35,150 nucleotides of DNA, taken from positions 1-35,150 of the IMG/VR virus record IMGVR_UViG_3300029319_006793; one strand, given 5' to 3'. Source of the DNA: a virus. Positions within the stretch are counted from its first letter, which is position 1; each line of letters opens with the position of its first letter. The notes beneath the pieces were generated by a model. That model was not told where the DNA came from. It did no database searches and saw only the letters and a program-made list of their open reading frames with translations. Positions 6,875-15,802 of the stretch are shown here, in pieces. The position numbers and the translations under genes were made by a program.

Positions 6875-8097
6875 ACTATTAATTCTTTCTCTGTTGTTTT
6901 TAAACTTTTTATAGTTATACTTAAATTGTTTAATTTAAATTCTGGATCATCTGAATGATGGATTAATTGTTGTTCAATGTCTTTACGGCCGTTGTCTATA
7001 ATCTCTGACAACATTGATATATGAGACCAATCTCTTTCAGTAAATCTTGGTCCAATTTCAACAATGATATCATTATTTTTTTCATTATTAAAAGGTAATA
7101 CTCTTTCAGATAAATCAAAAGAAGTCCTTTCTTGTTCTGTTGTAATATAATGTTGTCCTAGACTACTATCGCAATATATATTACTACACCATGGTTCTAG
7201 ACCTTTTAACAAATCTAAATTATTTTGATTCAATACTATACCAATATTATACTTTGAAGGAATGATTGGTTTTAAGTATTTATCATGTTTACAAAAATGT
7301 CCCCATTTTCTTATAAACTCTCTAGTTGCTTTTTCATTTTGTTTTAGCCACTCATCTGTTTCTCTGTTCTTCATAAATACTTGACCATCTGGATTTCTTT
7401 TTGCTCCATCTGCAAATCTTGATCCTCTACAAGTCATATGATATACACATCCTTCCCAAGTTTGAATAAATTTAATACCATTCAATTGAAACCTATTAAA
7501 AATATCTGAATCTTCTTTTGACTGCGGAGCATATAATGGATCATGACCACCTATTTCTTGAAAGTCTTTTTTCCAGAATGCCCAAGGTGCAAATATACCT
7601 TCAGTAGTTTTTAAGACTCTATCATTTTTTGAATCTTCCATGTACCTTAGTAATTTTTCTTCATCAAATTCTTCTGGTTCAATACCAAAATCTACTAATA
7701 TTTTTTCTGGACCTGGAGGATGTAAAGGAGGTTCTATTCTTGTTAATGAAACTATTGTTTTATCTTTAAGATACCACTCTATTGAATCTAACGCGCCAGG
7801 ACATAAATACATATCTGCATGATATATCATACAAATATCATGAGTTGCAACTTCATTGACTAATCTATCATATAGTATTGTATGACCTAATCTAGTTGGA
7901 CCTTCATTTCTAATTGCTTTGAAATTAGAATCTTTTTGCATCATTTCTTGGCACCAATCCCAAGTTCCATCATTTGAAAAATCATCTGCAACACAAATTT
8001 CTACTTCATGATTACCTTGATTCTTTCTGATAGAATTATATGACCACTTAAGATATTTTAAGTTGCTTCTTGATGGTTGTATTAAACTTATCTTCAT
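6865..8097 (-). CDS. Family 2 glycosyltransferase with extra C-terminal domain
   Basis: Residues 1 to about 270 form a GT-A domain: MKISLIQPSRSN start, VADDFSNDGTWDWC (D-D of the nucleotide site), MIYHADMYLCPG in the DxD position, and FWKKDFQEIGGHDPLY, the acceptor loop common in GT2. Residues from about 280 to 410 form a second segment (YNIGIVLNQNN to the end) with no recognised fold; GT2 enzymes usually have 250-330 residues, so this is an added module. The first 50 bases overlap the end of the preceding gene in another frame. The start is chosen because MKISLIQPS begins the first beta strand. Confidence 0.8.
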   Translation of the reverse strand: MKISLIQPSRSNLKYLKWSYNSIRKNQGNHEVEICVADDFSNDGTWDWCQEMMQKDSNFKAIRNEGPTRLGHTILYDRLVNEVATHDICMIYHADMYLCPGALDSIEWYLKDKTIVSLTRIEPPLHPPGPEKILVDFGIEPEEFDEEKLLRYMEDSKNDRVLKTTEGIFAPWAFWKKDFQEIGGHDPLYAPQSKEDSDIFNRFQLNGIKFIQTWEGCVYHMTCRGSRFADGAKRNPDGQVFMKNRETDEWLKQNEKATREFIRKWGHFCKHDKYLKPIIPSKYNIGIVLNQNNLDLLKGLEPWCSNIYCDSSLGQHYITTEQERTSFDLSERVLPFNNEKNNDIIVEIGPRFTERDWSHISMLSEIIDNGRKDIEQQLIHHSDDPEFKLNNLSITIKSLKTTEKELIVCE

Positions 8098-8989
8098 TGA
8101 AATGTTCTTTATACTTTTCTTTTGCTTTATTACTACAATATAAATAAAATTCTTCGTTTTTCCTAAGCTTTTCAGCTATTTGTTTGGCTTTTGTTATATC
8201 TCCTAATTCTATTGTACAATCTGGATGACATAGTTCCTGAGTATCCAATCCTTCATAACCAATACATGGTATACCCAAATATGCACAATTAAGAGCAAAT
8301 GTTCCAGCTGCATGAGTTCTCATTAAATGAACACCATACTTAACATCATTTAATCTATGAATCCAATCTGTCCAATCCATATATGGCAAATGAGTTAAGT
8401 TTGGCATTTGTTCTTCACCTTTAATTTTTCTACCCATACTTGGTGCAGTAATTGCACATTCAAATTCTTGGGCAACTATATAAGAATCAAATCCTCCATA
8501 CCATGAACAAAAATTACCTCCAATCATAACACCTGATCTTTCTACTGCTGGCAATTTATTGATGTTATCTTCTAACATTAAGCAAGGCATTAAAAAGCAT
8601 TCTTTACCAGTTAATCCTTCATAATATTTTTTATCAATTTCATTATGAACAAATAAAAAGTCCATTTCCTGTAAAGTATTATAATACCATATCTGTTGTT
8701 CTAATGAATAGTCTTGAAAATACCAATGAGGACCTTCTTGCATAAAAGCAACTTGTTCACATAAACTTCTAATTTTTTCAATATTAAATTCTGGATTCTG
8801 TTTTGGTATTGTAACAATTCCTAAATCATACGGTTTGGTTTCAGCTTTCCACCAATCAACATTATGAATATTATAATGTTCTGCACCTAACGTGCACATC
8901 CAGGCTGAATCGTTTCTCATACCTCGAAAGTTTCTAGGAACTCGTCCTTGCTGACCTCCTTCTGTAAACCATGCTATTTTTAACTCCAT
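8048..8989 (-). CDS. Probable GT-B-like glycosyltransferase
   Basis: This protein has 313 residues. The first half has alternating strands and helices (LKIAWFTEGGQQGRVPRNFRG, PYDLGIVTIP). The second half has the segment GVHLMRTHAAGTFALNCAYLGIPCIGYEG near residue 230-258, resembling the donor-sugar region of GT-B transferases where a conserved acidic or aromatic residue precedes a Gly/Pro-rich turn. The family is not one I can name. It sits between a PseB-like dehydratase and a GT2, overlapping the first by 10 and the second by 50 bases. A non-catalytic glycan-related protein is the main alternative. Confidence 0.6.
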   Translation of the reverse strand: MELKIAWFTEGGQQGRVPRNFRGMRNDSAWMCTLGAEHYNIHNVDWWKAETKPYDLGIVTIPKQNPEFNIEKIRSLCEQVAFMQEGPHWYFQDYSLEQQIWYYNTLQEMDFLFVHNEIDKKYYEGLTGKECFLMPCLMLEDNINKLPAVERSGVMIGGNFCSWYGGFDSYIVAQEFECAITAPSMGRKIKGEEQMPNLTHLPYMDWTDWIHRLNDVKYGVHLMRTHAAGTFALNCAYLGIPCIGYEGLDTQELCHPDCTIELGDITKAKQIAEKLRKNEEFYLYCSNKAKEKYKEHFNEDKFNTTIKKQLKIS

Positions 8990-9900
8990 ACTAATTCTTC
9001 CAATTCTTTAACTGACATCCATTCGGCATTTGCAGATGAATGTTCTTTTACTAATCTAACATTATATAACGTATCTGTTTTGGTTGGAGAAATATATACA
9101 TAATCATCTAATATAAATGTATAAGGAATTTCTCTTTCACTTATTAATGTTTCGTTTAATTTTTCACCAGGCCTTTTACCTATAATTTCTACTTCTTTAT
9201 CTGATAATGATTTTGCCAATTCTAATAAATTTACATTTTTCATTATTTTACAAATTATAAATGATTCATTTGAAACTTGACTTTGATCAATTGCCTTATG
9301 AATTAATTTAGCAGATTCTTTTTTTGAAAACATTAATCTATTCATCTTAGGATCTGTTAATTTTAATGCATTTCCTTTTTTAGCTTCTGAAATCCAGAAT
9401 GGAATAACTGATCCATTACTATTTGCAACATTTGCAAATCTTGTACAAACAAATTTTGTTTTATCGTTATGATATTGTTTAAACATTGATTCCATCATAC
9501 TTTTTGTGTATCCATATACTGAATCTGGTTTGCAAGCTTTATCTGTACTTATACCTATTGTTAAAGGAACTTCAGCTCTAATGCTTGCTTTGATAATATT
9601 CAAACTTCCAACAATATTTATTTCAACTGCTTTGGCAGGATTTTCTTCAGCTAAATTTATATGTTTCATGGCCGCGGCATGAATAACTATATCAGGTTGT
9701 ACTTGTTCAAATATATTTATCATAGAATCTAAATCACATATATCTGCGACAAAACTTTTTACCTTTTCAAATTTTTGTTTTAGATCTGCAATTTGCATTT
9801 CATTCCTACTAACATTAAAAAACTCATAATCGTTATAATATTGTTCTATAAACGATGAACCTACTGTTCCTGCTCCGCCTGTAATTAATATCTTTTTCAT
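8980..9900 (-). CDS. UDP-GlcNAc 4,6-dehydratase-like (FlaA1/PseB/CapD family)
   Basis: Predicted 4,6-dehydration, possibly with C5 inversion, of UDP-GlcNAc, the first step to pseudaminic acid and several bacillosamine- or FucNAc-type sugars. NAD motif GGAGTVG is at 8-14, AAAMKHINLAEENP at 75-88 is a family hallmark, and S118-T-D120-K121 with Y129-G-Y-T-K133 gives the D/K/Y triad with exactly the spacing of D132/K133/Y141 in FlaA1. It has 306 residues against about 330 for PseB. It lies 14 kb from the NeuB and DegT genes, so participation in one pathway is plausible but not proved. Confidence 0.86.
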   Translation of the reverse strand: MKKILITGGAGTVGSSFIEQYYNDYEFFNVSRNEMQIADLKQKFEKVKSFVADICDLDSMINIFEQVQPDIVIHAAAMKHINLAEENPAKAVEINIVGSLNIIKASIRAEVPLTIGISTDKACKPDSVYGYTKSMMESMFKQYHNDKTKFVCTRFANVANSNGSVIPFWISEAKKGNALKLTDPKMNRLMFSKKESAKLIHKAIDQSQVSNESFIICKIMKNVNLLELAKSLSDKEVEIIGKRPGEKLNETLISEREIPYTFILDDYVYISPTKTDTLYNVRLVKEHSSANAEWMSVKELEELVWS

Positions 9901-9901
9901 C

Positions 9902-10825
9902 TTACTCCTTTATTAACGAATTTAATTTTTCGAAAAATTCTTTATCTTTTTGTATCATAAATTTTTGTAGTTCTTCTGAATTATACTTATACTTATCTGG
10001 CTGATTAACTATATCATTTACACGTTCTTTCAATTCAATTGGACTTGATATAAAATTTAAATATTTTTCTGCTCCATACCAATCAATAGTTTCATAATCA
10101 TAAGTAATAATTGGAATGCCACATATAGCCATTTCTGTATATCGATTATTTATCATACCATGTTCTCTTTGCCTTTTTGCAATAATAGCTATACCAGACT
10201 TAGCTGATGAATATAATTTTCCAATATCTAATGGTGGCAATAATCCTTGCCAATGTTTAAATCCATCCCAACCATTTCCGTAGACATTAAAATCAAAATC
10301 TTTATCATGAAAATATAACTCACGTTCTAAACTATATTGTGGATCTGTAAGTCTATTGAATCCCATTCCTAAAAATACGCAATCGTGATTATATTTTTGT
10401 TCGAAAACTTGTTCTTCATCTTTGATCGCTGAATGATAGTATTGATAATGTTCACATGGGATGCCAGCCTTTTTAAATTTTTCTAGCATTATTTTAGAAC
10501 TAGTTAATATCTTATCATACCATTTATCTTTATATTCTAATATTTTATCATATTCAATTAATACACCTCCTGAAGCATGTAGTAATATTCGTTGACATTT
10601 TAATTGTTCTACTATTTTAAATGTTTCATGATCTAACATTTCAAAATATACTAAATCAAAATTCATATCAATAATTTGTTGAATATACTCTTGAGTTGCA
10701 AGTCTTCCGTTTAGTTGTTCTAATGCGTATACTTCATGGCCTTGACTTTCTAATCTGTCAGCTACTGCTACATTTAATTTGTAGTTACCCATTGGCCAAG
10801 GTTGATGAAAAACTAATACTTTCAT
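9902..10825 (-). CDS. GT-B glycosyltransferase, CgeB-like
   Basis: This protein has 307 residues. The N-terminal Rossmann-like half begins MKVLVFHQPWPMGNYK. The C-terminal half contains NNRYTEMAICGIPIITYDYE (about 226-245), matching the donor-site region of CgeB/Glyco_trans_1_2 proteins, where a glutamate and a Gly-Ile-Pro turn hold the nucleotide sugar, followed by the usual C-terminal helices. It overlaps the FkbM-like gene by four bases and is followed after one base by the PseB-like gene. Acceptor and donor cannot be inferred. Confidence 0.72.
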   Translation of the reverse strand: MKVLVFHQPWPMGNYKLNVAVADRLESQGHEVYALEQLNGRLATQEYIQQIIDMNFDLVYFEMLDHETFKIVEQLKCQRILLHASGGVLIEYDKILEYKDKWYDKILTSSKIMLEKFKKAGIPCEHYQYYHSAIKDEEQVFEQKYNHDCVFLGMGFNRLTDPQYSLERELYFHDKDFDFNVYGNGWDGFKHWQGLLPPLDIGKLYSSAKSGIAIIAKRQREHGMINNRYTEMAICGIPIITYDYETIDWYGAEKYLNFISSPIELKERVNDIVNQPDKYKYNSEELQKFMIQKDKEFFEKLNSLIKE

Positions 10826-11481
10826 ATTGCTAATAACATTTCCATTTGATATGGTGCATAAACGCCAATATCATATGATGGGTTTATTTCTAATAATTTT
10901 TGCTCAATTGCTTCATATGTAAGATTTGAATAATCACAAACTACATCACCTTGTTTATTGTATTGTATCTTACCAAATAAATGAGCATCATCTATACCAA
11001 TAACATGATTTTTGATTGAATGATTTTTTATTGCTTCTAGCTCTTTCATTAATGGAACTTCATCTGTACTTGCATATTTATCTGCTCCTCCGTGAGCGTC
11101 TAACCAAAAACAACATGGCTGATCAATTGATTGTAATAAATTTTCTAATTCTACTCCGCTATCGCCATGCACTAAAACTAATCTATTATTGCAATAACTT
11201 CCAGTTTTATTAAAAGTATTATCCATATCATCTGTATGAAGTATTTTTGGATCTACTGGTCCTTGTTCTAATAGTTTAAATCTTCTAGAAGCAATCTTAC
11301 AAATATCTTCACCTAATTCAATTGTCCATATTTTTTCGAACGGATCTAATGTTCCATCTTCATCTAACATACGAGCTGGAATGCCTCCTTTAAACGTTCC
11401 AGTTTCAATAAATATTTTTGGAATATCAATTCCTTTTTCTTCACAAAGTGATTGATATATTTCTGGTTTTATATATCCCAT
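10822..11481 (-). CDS. Class I SAM methyltransferase-like protein (FkbM-type), paralog of 20647-21222
   Basis: This protein has 219 residues: ETGTFKGG (motif I region, about 27-34), an acidic strand end IELGED, HGDSG, FWLDAHGG and a conserved block ELEAIKNHSIKNHVIGIDD. The same order of motifs occurs in the 191-residue protein at 20647-21222. Such proteins are often annotated as methyltransferases acting on glycans, but the glycine-rich loop is unusual (E-T-G-T instead of D-x-G-x-G), so SAM binding is not certain. A strong AGGAG, lying in the end of the gmd frame, is spaced six bases from the ATG. Confidence 0.65.
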   Translation of the reverse strand: MGYIKPEIYQSLCEEKGIDIPKIFIETGTFKGGIPARMLDEDGTLDPFEKIWTIELGEDICKIASRRFKLLEQGPVDPKILHTDDMDNTFNKTGSYCNNRLVLVHGDSGVELENLLQSIDQPCCFWLDAHGGADKYASTDEVPLMKELEAIKNHSIKNHVIGIDDAHLFGKIQYNKQGDVVCDYSNLTYEAIEQKLLEINPSYDIGVYAPYQMEMLLAI

Positions 11482-11482
11482 T

Positions 11483-12466
11483 TTATTCTCCTAACAATTT
11501 TATATCATTTCTAACCATTTTTCTAACTAATTCTTCGAATGATGTTCTTGGTTTCCAATTCAATTGTTTTTTTGCTTTTGATGGATTGCCAATTAAATGA
11601 TCAACTTCTGAAGGCCTCATATATTTTGGATCTTGTTTAACATAATCTTTCCAATCTGTTACTCCAATTTCATTAAATGCAATATCTAAAAACTCTCTGA
11701 TAGAATGACTTTCTCCAGTAGCAATAACATAATCATCTGGTTCATCTTGTTGCATCATTAGCCACATTGCCTCAACATAATCAGGTGCATATCCCCAATC
11801 TCTATAAGCATCAAGATTACCCAATGTAATATGATCTTCTAATCCTAATTTTATTCTTGCAACACCATCTGATATTTTTCTTGTAACAAATTCTATACCT
11901 CTTCTTTCACTTTCATGATTGAAAAGAATACCATTCACATTAAACATATCATATGCTTCTCTATAATTTTTTGTAATCCAATGACCATATAATTTTGCAA
12001 CACCATATGGACTTCTTGGATAAAACGGAGTTGTTTCTGTTTGAGGAGTTTCTTGTACTTTACCAAACATTTCTGATGATGATGCTTGATAAAATTTTAT
12101 TGAAGCTCCATATGGATGCATTCTATCATATTCTCTAATTGCTTCCAACATTCTTAATACACCTAATCCTGTAACATTACTTGTCTGTTCTGGAGATTTA
12201 AAACTTGCATGTACAAATGATTGAGCAGCTAAATTATAAACTTCAGATGGATTACTTTGAAATAAAGCTCGTAACAATGAAGATTGATCTGTTAGATCAG
12301 CCGTTATCAATGTTATTTTATTTTCAATATGTTTGATATTAGTTGTATTACGCACAGATGATCTTCTTTCTATACCATATACCTCATATCCTTTTTCTAA
12401 TAAAAAGTCTGCTAAATGGCTTCCATCCATGCCATTGATTCCTGTTATAAGTGCTTTTTTCTTCAT
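11483..12466 (-). CDS. gmd: GDP-mannose 4,6-dehydratase
   Basis: Converts GDP-D-mannose to GDP-4-keto-6-deoxymannose, the precursor of GDP-L-fucose and related sugars. [20 protein letters not shown] at 7-26 is the Gmd version of the nucleotide loop, followed by [21 protein letters not shown] at 78-89, S131-E132 in SSSEMFG and Y154-G-V-A-K158. Its 327 residues compare with about 345-370 in bacteria. The gene partner, GDP-fucose synthase, lies 5 kb upstream in the same transcription direction. No mannose-1-phosphate guanylyltransferase is present, so GDP-mannose must come from the host. AAAAGGAT precedes the ATG closely. Confidence 0.94.
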   Translation of the reverse strand: MKKKALITGINGMDGSHLADFLLEKGYEVYGIERRSSVRNTTNIKHIENKITLITADLTDQSSLLRALFQSNPSEVYNLAAQSFVHASFKSPEQTSNVTGLGVLRMLEAIREYDRMHPYGASIKFYQASSSEMFGKVQETPQTETTPFYPRSPYGVAKLYGHWITKNYREAYDMFNVNGILFNHESERRGIEFVTRKISDGVARIKLGLEDHITLGNLDAYRDWGYAPDYVEAMWLMMQQDEPDDYVIATGESHSIREFLDIAFNEIGVTDWKDYVKQDPKYMRPSEVDHLIGNPSKAKKQLNWKPRTSFEELVRKMVRNDIKLLGE

Positions 12467-12478
12467 ATCCTTTTCTTT

Positions 12479-13234
12479 TTATGGTTTTTGGAACCACCAA
12501 GTTCCTGGTCCTTCTTTTGTAGATTTAAATCCTTCCCAACCTTCGGCTGCGTTTATCATTTCTTGATCAAACTTAATTTGATCCGGAACATTATCAATAA
12601 AAATCCATCCTCCAGATTTTAATTTTGAAAGCGAATTGATAAAAGTTTGTTTTCTATATTCTCCATCTATATAAATAAGATCAAAATAATTATCTTCAAA
12701 TTCATCACAACTATAATATGATTCTCCTGTTCTCAATCTGATATCTAAATTATACTCAGGGTTTACAACTGACATCCATAATTTAATTTTATCAGTTCTT
12801 ATACGACCACATCTTGCAGGTGATACACAATAACATTCGCATGCACAAACTCCTTCAGATGTTGTATCATCAAACCATTCTGTAGTAGGATGATCAATTG
12901 ATATCATGTTATCTGTATAATTGCTTGTAAATATTGTAGTTCCACCACAACCAAAATCCAATACTTTCAATCCTTTATTTTTTGGCAGATAGTCTATCAA
13001 CCAATCAATTGCATCTGGATTAAACCATGGCACAATTTGTCCGTATCTATCCGGTAATGGTCCAATTCTATTTGCTATTCTCCATTCTTCTAATTCTTCA
13101 GGTGATAATGCTTGTAATTTTTCTTTTGTCCAGTAGCCTATGTTTCGCTTGATACGCATATATTCAGTTCCTTCTGTAGGCCGAGTATATCCTCTCTGCG
13201 TTGTAAATAACATATTTTCTGCTCTTTGATTCAT
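12479..13234 (-). CDS. Class I SAM-dependent methyltransferase
   Basis: This protein has 251 residues. Motif I VLDFGCGG lies near 93-100, followed by SIDHPTTEWF as the acidic strand, then FDLIYIDGEYRKQTF and GGWIFIDN, the usual motif order. The region between (residues about 125-150) has cysteine-rich CACECYCVSPARC, six cysteines in a short span, which may bind metal and is not part of the standard fold. The start overlaps the preceding stop as ATGA. It lies directly before gmd, so O- or N-methylation of a sugar is the likely job; the substrate is unknown. Confidence 0.78.
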   Translation of the reverse strand: MNQRAENMLFTTQRGYTRPTEGTEYMRIKRNIGYWTKEKLQALSPEELEEWRIANRIGPLPDRYGQIVPWFNPDAIDWLIDYLPKNKGLKVLDFGCGGTTIFTSNYTDNMISIDHPTTEWFDDTTSEGVCACECYCVSPARCGRIRTDKIKLWMSVVNPEYNLDIRLRTGESYYSCDEFEDNYFDLIYIDGEYRKQTFINSLSKLKSGGWIFIDNVPDQIKFDQEMINAAEGWEGFKSTKEGPGTWWFQKP

Positions 13235-14256
13235 AGCTTATCTTGAAAATCTTTATATGTATTAAATCTAGCTTGGCTCTTTCCAAAGTTTGCTAAATTG
13301 AAATGTACTAGTTCTTTCATTTTATAAAACCAATCACCTTTTCTTTCTGTATTAGCTAATGCTAAGTCTCTATCAGAATCCATATCTATTGCATATAAAC
13401 GCTTTTTTGGATGCTGTCTATTATGTACCTTCAAAATATTTTTAACAATAAATTGTACATATGCATCGCCCATTTGTTGAGCACAACTATACATCATACT
13501 AGTATCATCAACTAGATGTCCCATTATACAATGCGGAACATTAACACCATTCTTAATTAAATCACCGGATAAAACTAAGCATGAACCATCAAATTGCGGC
13601 CTATTGATCATTCGAACGTCAAATTCTTCAAATTTTGAATTGATTGCGTTCATTTCATCAATGTTCATAGTATATCGTATACTATGAGGCTCGTTATACG
13701 CTTTAAGATTTATAGTTCCATCTGGATTCTTTGTTTCATAGTATTCTTTATCTTTAAAATCGACATGTTCTAACACTTCCCATGATGCATCCCACATCTT
13801 TCTAGTTGCAAATGTTGTAACATATCTATGAATACCATTTGTATTTGCATAATGCTTTATTTGTTCTAATGCTTGAAATATTTCTTTTGGAATAAGGCAA
13901 TCAGATTCTCCCCATATAATATAATCATATTCTTTACATCCAAAATAATTCAAGTCTCTTCGATAATCAACCATAGTAACAGGATTATCATTATCATCAT
14001 ATATTTTATATGAACATGGACCTTTAACTTTTTGTGCTAATGTTTCAAATTTAGTTATAAGCTCTTCTTTAGATGTTTTTGTCTGATCTATACGTTCAAA
14101 ATATTCTGAAATATTAAAAAATAAATCAACTTGGATATTTTCTACATTTTCAACTAAGTCCAATGCATTATTTATACTCTGAATATGTTCTTCGGCCATA
14201 TCAATTTCATAAAACATGATATGTGTTCCAATAATATATTTGTTTTTTATTTTCAT
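13231..14256 (-). CDS. Putative glycosyltransferase-like protein, 341 residues
   Basis: This protein starts MKIKNKYIIGTHIMFYE; early strands and helices look like a GT-A nucleotide domain. YDYIIWGESDCLIPKEIF near 130-147 sits where GT-A enzymes carry the DxD metal motif, here E-S-D. A later block with IMGHLVDDTSMMYSC could hold the acceptor side. No family is recognised with confidence; the call rests on this motif and on its place between three glycosyltransferase genes and a methyltransferase. A small-molecule acyltransferase or other sugar-locus enzyme cannot be excluded. Confidence 0.5.
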   Translation of the reverse strand: MKIKNKYIIGTHIMFYEIDMAEEHIQSINNALDLVENVENIQVDLFFNISEYFERIDQTKTSKEELITKFETLAQKVKGPCSYKIYDDNDNPVTMVDYRRDLNYFGCKEYDYIIWGESDCLIPKEIFQALEQIKHYANTNGIHRYVTTFATRKMWDASWEVLEHVDFKDKEYYETKNPDGTINLKAYNEPHSIRYTMNIDEMNAINSKFEEFDVRMINRPQFDGSCLVLSGDLIKNGVNVPHCIMGHLVDDTSMMYSCAQQMGDAYVQFIVKNILKVHNRQHPKKRLYAIDMDSDRDLALANTERKGDWFYKMKELVHFNLANFGKSQARFNTYKDFQDKL

Positions 14257-15002
14257 TTGTTCCCTTTAAATAAGTAATTATATGTTGCTTCCATCCATGC
14301 TCTTGGAGTAGGTTTAACTCCACAATTGAAATGATATATCCATCCATGTCTTGTATGTAACATATCAGCTCCTAATACTTCAACTCTATGCATATCTTGC
14401 ATATTATATTCATATGGCAATACCTTTAAATCAATATTATGTTCTCTTAATAAAAAATTAATAGGAGTCTGATCAGTACCACAATACCAAGTATTTTGAA
14501 TTTGCAATAGATTATCTTTGTTTTCCCAATAAAATTTTATTACCTCTTGTAAAAATTGTTTATGATTTTTATTTACGATATGAAATCCTCCATTGATATA
14601 ATATTCAAATGGAATTGTTTTCTTATTAAAAAAATGATGTCCATAATTTTCAATACTCCTTAATACCCAATCCATACTACCATAATTTCTAACACCTGTA
14701 TATTTATGTTCTGTCAATTCAAAAAAGTTTGGACAATCTGGATGTACAATTGTATCAGCGTCTATCATTAATACTTGATCATATTCGATACCAGAATTTT
14801 CTAACAATTCTAAAACATAATATCTTTGCCATGTTATTTTCATTTCATCATAATCATGAATTAAATCTTCCATGATCATTAATTCACAATTATTTTTCTT
14901 ACACCAATGCTGCCAACTTTTTATTGATAAATCGTATGCAACTTCGCGCAAACGTTTTTCATCTGTACCTTTTACATTTGGTATGAATACTATATTTTTC
15001 AT
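14253..15002 (-). CDS. GT-A (GT8-like) glycosyltransferase, intact DxD
   Basis: This protein has 249 residues from MKNIVFIPNV. This start is preferred to a codon nine residues upstream because the ATG overlaps the previous stop as ATGA and has AAAGG nine bases before it. D81-A-D83 in VLMIDADTIVHPD is the metal and nucleotide-sugar motif. INGGFHIVNKNHKQFL and CGTDQTPINFLL follow, the usual GT8-like acceptor and donor elements. The next gene upstream (14999-15802) is a tandem paralog lacking the second aspartate. Predicted to add one sugar from a nucleotide donor with retention; substrate unknown. Confidence 0.75.
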   Translation of the reverse strand: MKNIVFIPNVKGTDEKRLREVAYDLSIKSWQHWCKKNNCELMIMEDLIHDYDEMKITWQRYYVLELLENSGIEYDQVLMIDADTIVHPDCPNFFELTEHKYTGVRNYGSMDWVLRSIENYGHHFFNKKTIPFEYYINGGFHIVNKNHKQFLQEVIKFYWENKDNLLQIQNTWYCGTDQTPINFLLREHNIDLKVLPYEYNMQDMHRVEVLGADMLHTRHGWIYHFNCGVKPTPRAWMEATYNYLFKGNK

Positions 15003-15802
15003 TTGTACTGACCTTTTATCATATCCCAAGTTTGCTTCATTAAATTATATCTATCTCCTCTAGCTGGAAATCCACTATACTTCCAAATATAACCATACTT
15101 TATAAAAAATGGAGTTTTATCAATATTCAATTGCCAGTTATTACTAAACCAATCCCATCTTGTCATATGATTAATCATATATTCAGCTGGAATATTCATT
15201 TCTACATCTACATTTTCGATTTGTAGTAAATAATTATATACTGGTTGATCTGTGCCTCGCTTAACTTTATTATTCTGCAAATCCATTATTTGATCATATT
15301 TTTCATCATATGCAATCTTTAATATGTCTAAAAACTTTTTATGTTCTTTATCAAAAATTTGAAATCCACAATCAATATACTTATTTAATTTAAATTCATA
15401 TCCTCCAAAAAACTCTTTATATCCGTCAACACCTTCTGTAATCCATCTTAAATTATCTAAACTTCTGAAACATGACAATTTTCCATTTGGAGCATATTGA
15501 AAAAATTCTGGAGCATCCCATTTGATCAATGTACTACCGTCAACAACAGCTATCTTATCATAATTAATATTAGCTGCATCTAATTGATCAAATATATCAA
15601 ACCATCTTTGCCATGTTGCTTTATGTGCATTTGTATCTGGCCTAGACGTCTTTTCATATGGAAAAAATACTATATCATTTTTTTCACACCACCATTCCCA
15701 ACATTTTTTTGAAATATCTAAGTATTTAAAATTGCCATGTTTTTCTTGTAAATGAGCATTTTCACTTTTTATTCCTATCCAAAAAACTACATTCTTTTTC
15801 AT
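14999..15802 (-). CDS. GT8-like paralog with altered DxD motif
   Basis: This protein has 267 residues. It follows its tandem paralog's architecture: N-terminal strand KNVVFWIG, the SKKCWEWWCEKND helix, ATWQRWFDIFDQL, then IAVVDGSTLIKWD, where D88-G-S90 replaces the DAD of the neighbour, then DCGFQIFDKEHKKFL and RGTDQPVYNYLL. The loss of the second aspartate at a metal-binding position suggests either a changed metal site or a regulatory or scaffolding paralog. The rest of the fold appears intact and there is no frameshift. Starts one base after the previous gene. Confidence 0.68.
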   Translation of the reverse strand: MKKNVVFWIGIKSENAHLQEKHGNFKYLDISKKCWEWWCEKNDIVFFPYEKTSRPDTNAHKATWQRWFDIFDQLDAANINYDKIAVVDGSTLIKWDAPEFFQYAPNGKLSCFRSLDNLRWITEGVDGYKEFFGGYEFKLNKYIDCGFQIFDKEHKKFLDILKIAYDEKYDQIMDLQNNKVKRGTDQPVYNYLLQIENVDVEMNIPAEYMINHMTRWDWFSNNWQLNIDKTPFFIKYGYIWKYSGFPARGDRYNLMKQTWDMIKGQYK

